The position numbers and the translations under genes are program-made. DNA of 64,000 nucleotides. Source: Zasmidium citrigriseum. Taxonomy: Eukaryota; Ascomycota; Dothideomycetes; Mycosphaerellales; Mycosphaerellaceae. Each line of letters opens with the position of its first letter. Positions within the stretch are counted from its first letter, which is position 1. Positions 23,214 through 33,390 of the stretch are shown one piece after another. The stretch is taken from positions 874,376 through 938,375 of the forward strand of contig NHNW01000009.1 of assembly GCA_002786025.1 (NCBI GenBank). Direction: 5' to 3'. The notes under the pieces are model-generated. The model had not been told where the DNA came from. It worked only from the letters and a program-made list of their open reading frames with translations, and searched no databases.

Positions 23214-23418
23214 TATTATAAGATAGTAGATATAGGGGTATTATATAATCGACTAAAGGGGTTAGCCTACTATAGAGTTTTTAACTCCTCTTTTTAGAAG
23301 GATCTTTAGTAATTCTTCTTTTCTTAGATAACTACACTAATCTATCGAATTAATTCAGATTTCATCAGAATGTGGCGTTTCAACGATATACAGTCATCAA
23401 TGGGCTAGCTGCGTGACA
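23214..23418 (+). repeat. 3' LTR (205 bp)
   Basis: Starts TATTATAAGATAG, the RIP form of the 5' LTR start, and ends GCGTGACA. Here the outer (right) ~90 bp keep CA and TG, while the inner left part is mutated: the mirror image of the 5' LTR. Confidence 0.9.
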
Positions 23419-23423
23419 AATTG
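23419..23423. repeat. target-site duplication, right copy
   Basis: AATTG, identical to 16563-16567. Confidence 0.93.
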
Positions 23424-23485
23424 CTACTAAAAAGAAGGCAGTCCCATTGAGGCCGAGGCTCCAGGGCACTTCTCGAGATGCAAGG

Positions 23486-24889
23486 CTATCGGCCGCTAGA
23501 ACACGACTTCTGCAGCTCTTCTTCAATCCGTAACACCGGGTCAAGAGCAACCATGAACTTCTCTCCTTCCGCGTTCTGCAATGGCAAGAGTGGACGCCTC
23601 GGATCAGGTCCATAACCGAATAGCTTATGCAATGCATATTCTACATCTCCATCAGTAACGAAATCGTGGCTGCATCCAAATCTCGAACGAAAACTCACTC
23701 ATTCCACGGACCCCAGCGGGCACAGCCTCGACATCGGCCAGAGCCAAGGCTGTGTGCAGTTGAGACAGCTCGATGGTTTCTGCTGTGCTCAGGTCGGACT
23801 TGCTACAAAGTTCCCATAGTCTCACGCAAGCCAGTGGGGCGAAGTTGCTCATCCCACTGACCGTGCCGTGGCCACCCGACTGTGCCCAGGGTTTCAAGTC
23901 CCCAATGATTCCGTCTAGCATGAGAAACGGATACTGTCGGGCCCGTGTTAATGCCGGCTCTTGCTCGACGACTGCGACCAAGCGCATGAGCTTTGCTACA
24001 CTCCCGCCGCAACTGAAGAGAGGTTTTAGCCTACAGCCCTCGGCCTAATCCGTGGTGGTGGCTACTCACGTCAATTTTACGCCGGCTAGATTTGGTGCTC
24101 TCCGCATTATGGCTTCAATCACCGCTGAGGACATATCCAGCCCCGCCGCGTTGGATGGAAAGTTGTACAGTAGTAGCGGAATCTGGATTCCGTTAGGATA
24201 AGTCACATCTTTCTCAGATTATACAAACTTACAGGCGAGCCTTCACAAATGTCGATGTAGTACTGAATGATCTGACTCTCGTCCGAGCGCAGGCTGGCGG
24301 CATAGTATGCCGGTAGAATCACCATGCCGGCATCCCTTATGGCAATGGTCAGTGCTGGTCTGGACATTGAGTTGATCTCAGCAGCGAGTCCTCACGCTCC
24401 CGCTGCAGCTGCATCTTTTGCAAGGCTGGTTGTCTCTCTAGTACTGAGCCCACCAACCCCGGCGACGATGGGAGTGGACTCAAGTCCGGCTTCATCGAGA
24501 GTTTGCCGAATGAAAGATATCAAAGTCGTTCTCTCCGAGGGATTCTGCAGAGAGGTAAGCGTATAGTGCATGGCATGGCATCGTATAGTTCGTTGAGGGA
24601 AATTACCAAATGAACGGCTTCTCCAAGTGATCCAGCGCACACAGGAACTGTTCATGCGGTCAAACGTTGCTCTTCAGAGGCACGAAACAATAGCTCACCG
24701 ATGCCTTTCGTGGCAAGGTCTGTGCAGCACCGTCTAATTAGTACGGTCCCTAGTCTCTTCAAGTATCGACATACTGAGTAGATGACGCTTGTAGCTCTGG
24801 AGATCAAGATCCTGTTTCTCATCGAAAAACGTCGGTAATGGTGCGTACACCCCAGGGCGAAGCGGCCTGCTTGTGGCCATGCTTCCCAT
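23486..24889 (-). CDS. DapA-family class I aldolase/lyase
   Basis: complement(join(23486..23646,23699..24012,24070..24182,24233..24335,24396..24544,24607..24647,24699..24719,24775..24889)), eight exons including one of 21 nt, 338 residues. Phases agree throughout. Family marks: VYAPLPTFFDEKQDLDL near the start, GSLGEAVHL (substrate carboxylate loop, usually GSTGE/GTTGE), VAGVGGLSTRET, IPLLLYNFPSN with catalytic Tyr149, and GVKLT with Schiff-base Lys179. DapA-family enzymes make or split 2-keto acids from pyruvate (dihydrodipicolinate synthase, 4-hydroxy-2-oxoglutarate aldolase, deoxy-sugar acid aldolases). Fungi make lysine by the aminoadipate route, so a catabolic aldolase is more likely. 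It diverges from the permease gene. Confidence 0.9.
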
Positions 24890-25216
24890 GATCGATAGCT
24901 GTAATGCACGCTGACTTCTTTCTAGAAATAATGTCTGAAGTCGTGAGGTCGCCCATTTCGCACATGGATGCGGCAATGAGGCCGCGCAGCCCGAGTCAGA
25001 TCGGCTTCACGCCGTCGAACCCGCTGAGATAGGCCGACTCCTTCGATAGCAACGCCCAGCCAATGTGCTTCGAGCCTTTAGCTCGCTACCCACCATGTAT
25101 ATGGCGATGCAGTCGCCCGTAATAGTATTGTCAATTTATTTGTCCTTCTGTTTGACAAGCTTTTCCTTGCAGTTGAGTTGACCTGGGCAGACTGCTTGGC
25201 TAGTCTTGCCAGTGCT
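24890..25216. promoter_or_regulatory. divergent promoter region, aldolase / permease
   Basis: About 330 bp between the two start codons, which face away from each other. This layout would allow joint control by the cluster regulator. I saw no clear CGG inverted repeat typical of Zn2Cys6 sites. Confidence 0.45.
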
Positions 25217-27244
25217 ATGGATGATTCAAAGGTATTTCGAGCGACGCATATTAATATGTTGCCATCGGTTGACATTGACATAGCAGCTAGGTGCAACCGT
25301 CGATGTCGACAAAGATTCTAGCCACGATGTCGCAGCAGGCGAGACGTATGTGGTCACGTCGCCGGCGGAGTCACCCAACAACAGCAATCTTCAGCGGTCC
25401 CTCAAGGTCAGCATGAACTCGGACCGTAAGGAAAGATCCATTGCTGAATGAGACATTTTAGCCTCGTCATCTGTGAGCATCGTCCATGGAAGATCACCGT
25501 GTACTCTCCATCTAATACTGAATCAGCCAAATGATCGCAATTGGAGGGGTAATTGTAAGTGCAATTTTGCAATGAGATGAATCGTTCTGCAACTCACTGT
25601 TCAGGGGACTGGCCTCTTCTTGGGCACTGGCAGCGATCTGCAACATGGAGGTCCCGCTGGGTTGCTGTTGGGTTACTGCATCATGGCCTCGCTCCTCTTC
25701 TCGGTGATGGTCTCTCTGGGAGAAATGATTTCATTCCTGCCCATCACAGGCGGCCAATTTGCTCTCGCAGGTCGATTCGTTAGTGAAGAGCTGGGATTCG
25801 CCATGGGCTGGCTCTTCTGGTACAACTACATCATCGTCCTGCCCGCCGAGATCTCTGCAGCGGCGGTCCTCGTGCGTTACTGGACTCCGGCTGGTGACCC
25901 CAACTCTACATGTACCTCGGGCATATGCGACAACGCCATGTGGGTTGGATTGATGCTCATTGTTGTGCTGCTCATCAATTTCGGTGGCACTCGGATCTTC
26001 GGGGAATGCGAGTTCTGGCTCTGCTCGATCAAAGTCTTGACCGTTATTGGACTCATTATTACTGGCATCGTCATCACTTCCGGGGGAGGGCCGAACGGGG
26101 AGGTAATCGGATTCAGATACTGGAATCAGGATGCTTTCGTACAGTACGAAGGGATTGTTGGTGCAAAAGGACGTTTCCTAGGCTTTTTCAGCGTACTGAT
26201 CAATGCCGCGTTCGCATTCATCGGGACGGAGATCACAGCCATCGGAGCAGCAGAGACTGCAAATCCTCGAAAGACTGTGCCACGGGCCATCAAGTCCGTC
26301 TGGATTCGGCTGATGCTGTTCTATGTCGGCAGTGTGTTCATCATCGGCCTCCTGGTCTCGCCAAATGAGCCGGATCTTGACTTGGGATCCGGAGCAGCTA
26401 AGAGCCCGTTTGTAATCGCCATCAAGAATGCTGGAATCCCAGTGCTACCTGGCTTCATCAATGCTTGCCTCTTGACCAGTGCATGGTCAGCGGGCTGCGC
26501 AGACATGTTTGTCTCATCCCGCACGTTGTATGGTTTATGCAGTCGCGGCCACGGACCTGCCTTCCTGCTGAAAACACGCCGAGACGGGCTGCCCTGGATG
26601 TGCGTCATTATCTCTGCATTTTTCTCGTTGTTATCGTTTATGGCCGCAGCAGGGGGCGGAGCCGGCAAGGCTTTTGGTTATTGTATGTCTCGACACCAAA
26701 GAGCATACAGCAAATTTGCTGACATTCGTGTCCAGTCTCAAACATGACAGCAATCTGTGGCATGATATCATGGAGCTGTATTCTGTGGACTGGGCTGCGC
26801 TGGCAGAAAGGACTGAAGGCTCAGGGCATTGATCGCAGCACGTTGCCATATCGAGCCCCGTGGCAGCCGTATCTCAGCTACTGTAAGCACAGCCTGCGGA
26901 ACTCAAAGGTTGCAGCTAACTTGAGAGTAGATGGCCTTTCGATCGCAATTAAGGTCCTCATCTTCGGCGGCTTTTCATCATTCAGTGAGAAATCGCACCG
27001 ATGATGAGAGAAAAAATTCGAGACACTGACATACCGTGTAGTCCACCATTTCGACAGTTCGTCCTTCATTACGACATACTTCCCAATACCGTTCTTCGTG
27101 GTCTTGTTCGCCGGGTACAAGCTGCTCTATCGCAGCAAGACCATCAAATACCAGGATATGGACTTCATCACCGGGCAGTCTGCAGAAGAGCCGGTGGATG
27201 CAATCAAGGGGGGTCATTGGAGGAAATTCGCGGACAATGTGTAG
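25217..27244 (+). CDS. fungal amino-acid permease (APC/YAT type)
   Basis: join(25217..25231,25284..25406,25462..25472,25526..25553,25605..26682,26736..26882,26931..26984,27042..27244), 552 residues. Exon 3 is only 11 nt; with it the conserved N-terminal hinge reads SLKPRHLQMIAIGGVIGTGLF across four exons, and without it the frame fails. Introns are 48-57 bp. Hallmarks: GLFLGTGSDLQHGGPAG, SLGEMISFLPITGGQF, AFIGTEITAIGAAE (consensus AFxGxE), the SAWSAGCAD region, and YRAPWQPYLSY before the last helices. Typical of 12-helix plasma-membrane permeases. Substrate not predictable; the context suggests the nitrogenous compound handled by the cluster. The 15-nt first exon (MDDSK) is the least certain part. 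Confidence 0.92.
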
Positions 27245-27543
27245 GGTTTGGTCGGATCTGACGCGCAGAGCTGTGGAGAAGAGGAAGTCAAGTCCAATAG
27301 CAAGTGTGTTGTAGCTGCTCAATCGTAAGATAGATCCATCGTCATACGAGCACAAGCCGATGCAAAAAGAAAGATGATGAAGTCGAGGTCATGTTGCTCT
27401 AGCAGCAGCAGCGGCGACTGAAGTCGTGATCTAATTGTGCGCTAGTCGTAAACGGCCAAGCGCGAGATCGAGCTCGGGCCACATGTCACAATTTCTGTCG
27501 ACTTGCCTGCTCAACCAAAAAATTCTTGCACAGCAAAACAAAA
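27245..27543. other. intergenic
   Basis: 3' flank of the permease gene. Nothing else is recognised before 5S copy 2. Confidence 0.5.
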
Positions 27544-27662
27544 ACATACAGCACCCGGTATTCCCACGTGGTCACCCACCGTAGTACTAATCAGGCGGTC
27601 ACTTGCTTAAGTACACGAGAGCGGACGGGATCGTCTGTATTCAAGTGCCTGTGGCCGTATGT
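27544..27662 (-). rRNA. 5S ribosomal RNA, copy 2
   Basis: 119 nt on the minus strand, starting ACATACGGCC at 27662. It matches copy 1 except at a few sites, two of which are C/T- or G/A-type differences. A run of T follows its 3' end on the minus strand. Flanking DNA is not similar to the flanks of copy 1, so the two are dispersed genes and not part of a larger duplication. Confidence 0.95.
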
Positions 27663-28898
27663 ACTTGTAAAGCCAGCTTTTGCATTCATGTAACTTCAAT
27701 TTTGTTATTTTCACCGACACAAGTGGTCGACTTCGTTTCCAGCTGCCTTTACCACGCCTCGACTTCCATCAACTACCCACAACCTTAACCGCCTCCATCT
27801 GTCGCACTGAGACCAGCAGAAGACCGGACATGGGAGTACCATGCTGCTCACTTGGCACGACACCTTCGCAGCGTTGATGGGCGCATCGCGTGCTGGACGT
27901 TCGCGATCTCGAAGGTAGTCCTGGCTCATCGCGAGAGTTGGAGAGCACGCTTCACGAAAGTACTAGGTCATCCCAAGGTCTTCTCAAGAAGTGCCTCACC
28001 GTTGTGGAAACCACATGGCTCATGATGCAAGACTCTTCTACCAAACCGGGCACTTTTGGCAAAGAGGTGGGCATTCCATGGGATTCCGATGTTTTACGGC
28101 TCACGAACAAGGTTGTCATCAAGCGGCCGTGTGTTCATCTCAACCATGAACCATGCTATTAAACTCCAGGAACTCAGGCATCCTGCAGGGTTGTTGAGAA
28201 ATACAAGACAGCTCCAATGCGAACGCTTTGCTGTCATGTCCGCCAATGACTAACTGAGCAGACGACAAAGCAACAGTTTCTAACGCACATATCGCAATCT
28301 GCCATCCACCCAAGAGCCATGAATTTGGACGGATATCTGATCGAGACTGTGCGTCAAGGATTGAGAACCGAAACCGAGCACAAAGATCTGCGATGAGATA
28401 CGCCCTAGTTCGTATCATTCGTTTCGACAATTTTGCCTCGTTCCTGGACCACGAATCATGGATGAAACCGCCCTAATTGGAGAGTTTGTCGCTGCTCCCG
28501 CATTGGAGGCACTTGAATCGTGGAAATCTAATCTTGGCCGTCACGCAGCCAACTCTCCTCCACTTCACGACTTCCTGCTAACATTGCTGCAGGCATATCG
28601 CAGATGCGACAGAGGTTTTAAAGCCCTGCACGCCCATGTCCAGAGGGCCAAGACCGCACTACCATTGCCCATTTCCTAGCCTTTGCGTCGCAGTCATGTG
28701 CGGTGAACTGTGAGACCAGTTTGACTTTCTGATTTCCCCTTTGGTTTCCCTTTTGGCGGGAGAACCATCTGTTGTATCCAAGCAGACCTTTCCTGCGTAT
28801 AAGTTGAGTCCTGTTTCCCTTCCAAAGACTGGTTCTACTTCACCTCACACTCTCGTTTCACTTCTTGTCAGCCTCTCGCTTTCGTTACAACGACCATC
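27663..28898. other. 1.2-kb region without a supported gene
   Basis: Open frames such as 28458-28679 (plus, 73 codons) and 28140-28430 (minus) have no recognisable domain or splice logic. A stretch near 27.86-28.0 kb (for example GRIACWTFAISKVV) looks protein-like but is interrupted, possibly a relic. Its right end holds the promoter of the next gene. Confidence 0.5.
28798..28803 (+). promoter_or_regulatory. TATA-like element
   Basis: TATAAG within GCGTATAAGTTG, 101 bp before the ATG at 28899. Confidence 0.4.
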
Positions 28899-29659
28899 AT
28901 GCACTTCCCAATTCCTTTCATCGCATCCCTCTTTGGGTCGCACGCGCTCCAATGCGTGAGCGCCGAGGGTGATCCATCCTGCCGAAACTGCCTCACCGAT
29001 CCAGCGGCCTGGCAAGTCGCCGAGAACTTCGGCCAGCTCTTCAGGGATTACTCTCCTCAGCTCTCTGCATCAGTACTCACCGAAGACTTCACGGATCAGA
29101 CAGACAGTGTGAACTGGCTCATCAGCAACGGCACCGACTGCCCGAAGCCTGTGAGAGGTCTCACTACTGTGATCAGAAAGAATACACACTGATGATGCTA
29201 TAACAGCTCGGTTCTCTCTCCTTCAGTTCCCGCGCTGACTTCGACGCCACCCAATCGCAAGCCCCAGATATGGACTTCCAAATCGAGAACGTCTACCACG
29301 ACTGCATGAACGTAAGATAACCCTCATCCCACGAGAACGCCAATCAACCCTCGCTAATCCTTCCTCAGGTCTTCCTCCGCTGGAAATACGTCGAAAGCCC
29401 CCAGCAAGTCCAAGGAATCTCAATCCTCGGTAAGTCGGCCTATCCCCCTACAGTTCGACGACTCAGTACTAACCACCGACCTCCAGAAACCGTCGAAGGC
29501 AACGCCCAAGTCCCCTACCTGATCAAGCACGTCTTCACAGAGTTCAACACAGGCGCAAGACTCGTCAACGAGGGTTTCTATCAAGGTACCACGCCGCCTG
29601 CGTGCACAAACAGCAACAAGAGAGGTGTCTTCGGCAGGAAAATGCCGTACGCCGCATAA
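28899..29659 (+). CDS. secreted NTF2-like domain protein
   Basis: join(28899..29150,29207..29311,29369..29429,29487..29659), 196 residues, introns 56-57 bp, phases consistent. A hydrophobic N-terminus (MHFPIPFIASLFGSHALQCVSA) acts as a likely signal peptide and is followed by a CRNC pair. CLTDPAAWQVAENFGQLFRDY and LTEDFTDQTDSVNWL resemble the NTF2/SnoaL-like secreted proteins common in plant-associated Dothideomycetes; VFLRWKYVE and LVNEGFYQ fit its beta strands. Small, secreted, four introns-poor exons and no catalytic motif. Family assignment is by resemblance only. Confidence 0.78.
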
Positions 29660-29981
29660 AAGTCCACAGTCGGAAGGCAACACAAGGAAGAGAGAGAGAA
29701 CGATATCGCCAGTGGGGAACAATTTCGTATTCCGAACTTCTATTCCGCGCAGTGCATGTGAGAGACAGCTTAATATGCATAGCTATGTATGAGTATCAAT
29801 CGTAGAGACTTTTCATGTGATTTGGACACTAGCGCAGTGGCTCTTGGCATTCCAGTCTCAACGTTGACATAGATGTATTGTCGCATTTGCTGCATTTGCA
29901 CATATTGTCTCGAGATCAATTGCGGATCTCAAAATTGACATTGTCTCATTTACACATTACTATTTCCATTCATCTACATCA

Positions 29982-32900
29982 TCATAACCGCATCATTATC
30001 CCAGCCACGACCGTCAAACCCATCAATGTCAGGAAGCTTCGTACGGATGGCCTGCTCGCATCCCCTGTGGAAGTCGATGAAGCAGGCGCACTGGATATTC
30101 TTGTGTCACCTGCTGAAGACGTCATCCTGGTCGTTTGAGCAGACCGGGTGGTGGAGGTAGCCTTTGATGTCATTGTTGTCACAGGATGACTGCCTTGGTA
30201 AAGCACGCTGCCGAGGAGAGAGAAGAGCATTCCATCGATTGTGACTGGTCCACTGCCGGCGGATAGCGTCTTGCCGTCCACGACGACTGCTCCTTCTGAG
30301 TTGGTCGAGACCGAGACTGTCTGTCCGTCGATTCTGAGGACGCCGTCTTTCCCTGCGGCTGCTGCGGTGGCCACTGGTTCGTTGTTCTGGTAAAGTACGC
30401 TTCCGCTCACAGAGTACGTCTGTCCGTTGATCGTTACAGGTGATCCATTGGATGACAGTGTTGTACCGTCCAAAACGATGGATCCAGCCGCGTTTGTTGT
30501 AAGGGACACATCCAGGGTCGTCGGAGAGCCTTGCGTAGCAGTATGTAAAGTCGCCATTGCTTCGGCGTTCTGGTAGAGGACGTCCCCATTCATGGAATAC
30601 GTTTGTCCATTGATGGTGACCCGTGATTCGCCATTCGAGAGTGTCGTGCCGTCCAGAACGAGTGCTCCAGCTGCATTCGTCGTCAAGGGCAAGTCGGCGG
30701 TCGCCAGAGAATCTGAACCAGCGGCACCTAGATTTGCCACTGCAGCGCTGTCCTGATAGACGACACTGCCACCCACACTGTAGACCTGGCCATTGATGGT
30801 CACACCAGGTCCATCGGCAGAAAGCGTATGCCCATCGATCACTACATCACCCGCGGAGTTGGTCTCCACGGGCAAGACTTGTCCAGCTGCAGTGATGAAC
30901 GTCGCCTTCCCGGACCCATCGTTGCCAGAACCCCCATTTCCAACCGCTGTTGAAGCTATAGCAGCCATTAGACCGCCCAAAGAACCAGAGTCGTCAGATT
31001 CGTCAACCTGTTGGGATCCGGAATTGGAATTACGGCCGCTTCCAGCGATTGCAGACGATACAGCACCTACTGCTTCATTGGAACCTACAGTCGCTCCGTT
31101 GACGACTACAGCAGAGCCATCTGGGGCAGCAGACACAGTGACTCCGTTTGTGGTGATTGCGGATCCAGGTTGTACAACTTGAGAGCCAACTTGCAGATCG
31201 CCATCGTTGTTGGTGCTCACTCCTGGATTGGCTGCATCTCCGTTCCCACTTCCCTCAGATGATGCGTCTGATGATTGGCCATTGTTGCCGTTTGAACTCT
31301 CGTCAGATGGAGGGTTTGGAATCAATCCAATGACGCTAGCAATTGCGTCTCCTATCGCCGCAGCGCTCGTAGGAGGTACGTTTCGAGCGGTAGTCGCTGG
31401 ATCTCCAATGTTGTTGTTTGAATCATTCTGATCTTGGGAATCGTCGCCATCGTTGCCCTGAGTAGGCGAGCCCGCAGTCGGTTCTGGAGATGCATTCGTG
31501 GCTGGGTCTGCGGCTGTTGGACCTGCTATTCCACCAGGTGAATCACTCTGATCCAAGCCACCATCCTCACCGTCGGTATTGTCGTCGTCATCATCGTCGT
31601 CCTGTCCCGGATTACCAGACCCCGAATCCGACCCATCAGGAACCGCACTCGTCACAGCCGTAGGCGTCGGCGTAGGAGGCGGCAAAGCCGTCGAAACATG
31701 CGCAGTCTGCGCTGGAAGCGTAGGAGCCGCTTCACTCGTAACCTCGCTCAGCGCAAGCGGCGGATCATACAAGATATCGCTTCGAAGCAGCATCTCATCG
31801 AATCCACAATTGGCCCATTCCGGCTGCAGCTTGCGGATATGATCAGTGGGATAGGCAAGAGCAGGGGCATAATCGTCATAAATAGTCGGACAGAGCTGCT
31901 GCCAGTGGTTGTGGACGCCGAATTCGCATCTTGCCATGCAGCTGTAGACTGAGAGGGCTATGGGGGTGTTCAGGTCTGCGAAGTTAAGGGGCACCGATGT
32001 TGGTCCGAATTGGACGTAGCCGTACTCGCCGCAGCGACTGCTGACTTCGCTTGAAGGTAGTGGGAGGAAGAAGTTCTTCATGCCAGTGCCCACTGGGTTG
32101 CCGCAGCGATCGGACGCCTGGAGGTTCTCGAAGGAGATGTACGCTGTCCCGGAAGTGAATGTCGTGCCCAGAGCTTCGATTGTTTTCGGCGTGGTATGAT
32201 TCGAGGTCACTGTTGTATAATTTGTCCCGCATAGTCGATCGCCTTTTACAGAGACGGGGAAGTAGACCAGCCGGACGGGATCAGCGTCGAAGAGACAAGC
32301 TGGGTGATCACTCGCTGTCCAGAATGTTGTCTGAGGATCACATGTCGTGCTTGGCTCCTCGCAAGCAGGCTCCGGCGCCCATGGATCATCCCCATAGTTC
32401 TTGCTATACGAAGACCACAAGCTGGAACATGCGGAGTTCCCAATCGTGCAGCTCGGCTTTGGCGTGATCTGCTCGCTCGTTTTGGTGATTGCCATTGGGC
32501 CAGAGCGGGTAGAGGTTGTCGTGCTCGAATACGTGGAAGGCTCGCCATGTGCGCGAGGCCACCCGTCGCAAAGGGTGAAGCTATCATTGCCTTTGGGGAA
32601 GTCAGTCCAGTAGGTGAGACTGGTGAAGAGTTGTGTCGAGTTCGCGGTGACGGTGTATTCGAATTCGGAAGTCCAGGAGACGAAGGCAGCGTTGCACGAT
32701 GCCCCGGGATCCATGGTCGTATTCGTAATATTTGTACTCGCGCTTGATCCTGAGCTGAGAACGGCTCCCGACGGTATGAATGAAGTCGTGATGCTTGACG
32801 AGGCCACGTTCGTTGAAGACGTCCTTGTCGCGTTGGGGGGCAGGGAGAGGTGCACGATCACCGTACTCAACTTCGTCAACTTTGCCGATTCTGCAAGCGA

Positions 32901-33012
32901 TTAGCACCAGAACATCCATTCCATCAGGTTGTCCAGACTGACCAGTGGCATTCTGCACTGCAGCGACCACAGCTGCCAGCGCAAGTACCCAGAACATCTT
33001 CAACATCTCCAT
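29982..33012 (-). CDS. GPI-anchored cell-wall protein with tandem repeats
   Basis: complement(join(29982..32890,32943..33012)), 992 residues. Exon 1 supplies the signal peptide (MEMLKMFWVLALAAVVAA); one 52-bp intron has donor GTCAGT. The N-terminal ~390 residues are a Cys-containing ectodomain with many N-x-S/T sites. Then comes an acidic, Asp/Asn/Gly-rich linker (QDDDDDDDNTDGEDGG). Four well-kept ~50-residue repeats follow, each with a xTNxxGxxVxDGxTLS strand pair, a VTINGQxYS strand and a GSVLYQ ending. The preceding TTNGVTVSAAPDGSAVVVNG looks like a diverged fifth. The end is Ser/Thr-rich with a terminal hydrophobic tail (LTLMGLTVVAGIMMRL), as expected for a GPI anchor. Likely wall adhesin or structural mannoprotein. 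Confidence 0.88.
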
Positions 33013-33390
33013 CTCAACCAAAGCCCACCCAGCAAACTCCAAAGGCCCTCGCGGGAGGCAGGAATGGATATACTTATCCCAACACCATCTCGCAGCGAGC
33101 TTCACCGGTATCTATTCCGGAGAATCCCCGTTGCACAGGCCTAAGCACGCCATCCAATAGCAACGCCAATCTAAACATTTCAGTATCCATATTGGCCTAA
33201 TCAAGCCATTAGGGCTCGCTTGCAGTCTTTGTTGGTTGCCCGTAGCGGTGCTGCGGCTGAGGAGCTGAGAAGTTGTGTGACAGGGGTTTTTGCTGGGATG
33301 TGAGCTTGATTTCGCTTGAAAATTTCAGTGGCCGAGCATCATCAATCGTTTGGAGTACCACATCATCTATATGTCTCGTTAGCTCTAGTC

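Larger units (their letters stand above)
16568..23418 (+). mobile_element. Ty1/copia LTR retrotransposon, RIP-inactivated
   Basis: 6,851 bp with 205-bp LTRs and a 5-bp target duplication. The interior has nearly no CA or TG dinucleotides, and stop codons (mostly TAG where CAG is expected) fill every frame. Reading TAG as Gln, the plus strand still shows a gag-like part (about 17.0-18.0 kb) and the copia protease-proximal motif NVFYVPSFYVNIIS (about 18.46 kb). An integrase core follows (IIYVNDIATYL, then VISTNNE; 19.64-20.1 kb), then reverse transcriptase (VEQFDVVNAFLN, 21.63 kb; FFYIDNLVLL, 21.86 kb) and RNase H (about 22.2-22.9 kb). The order integrase before reverse transcriptase defines Ty1/copia. 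It separates the regulator from the DapA-family gene without breaking either coding region. Confidence 0.93.
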
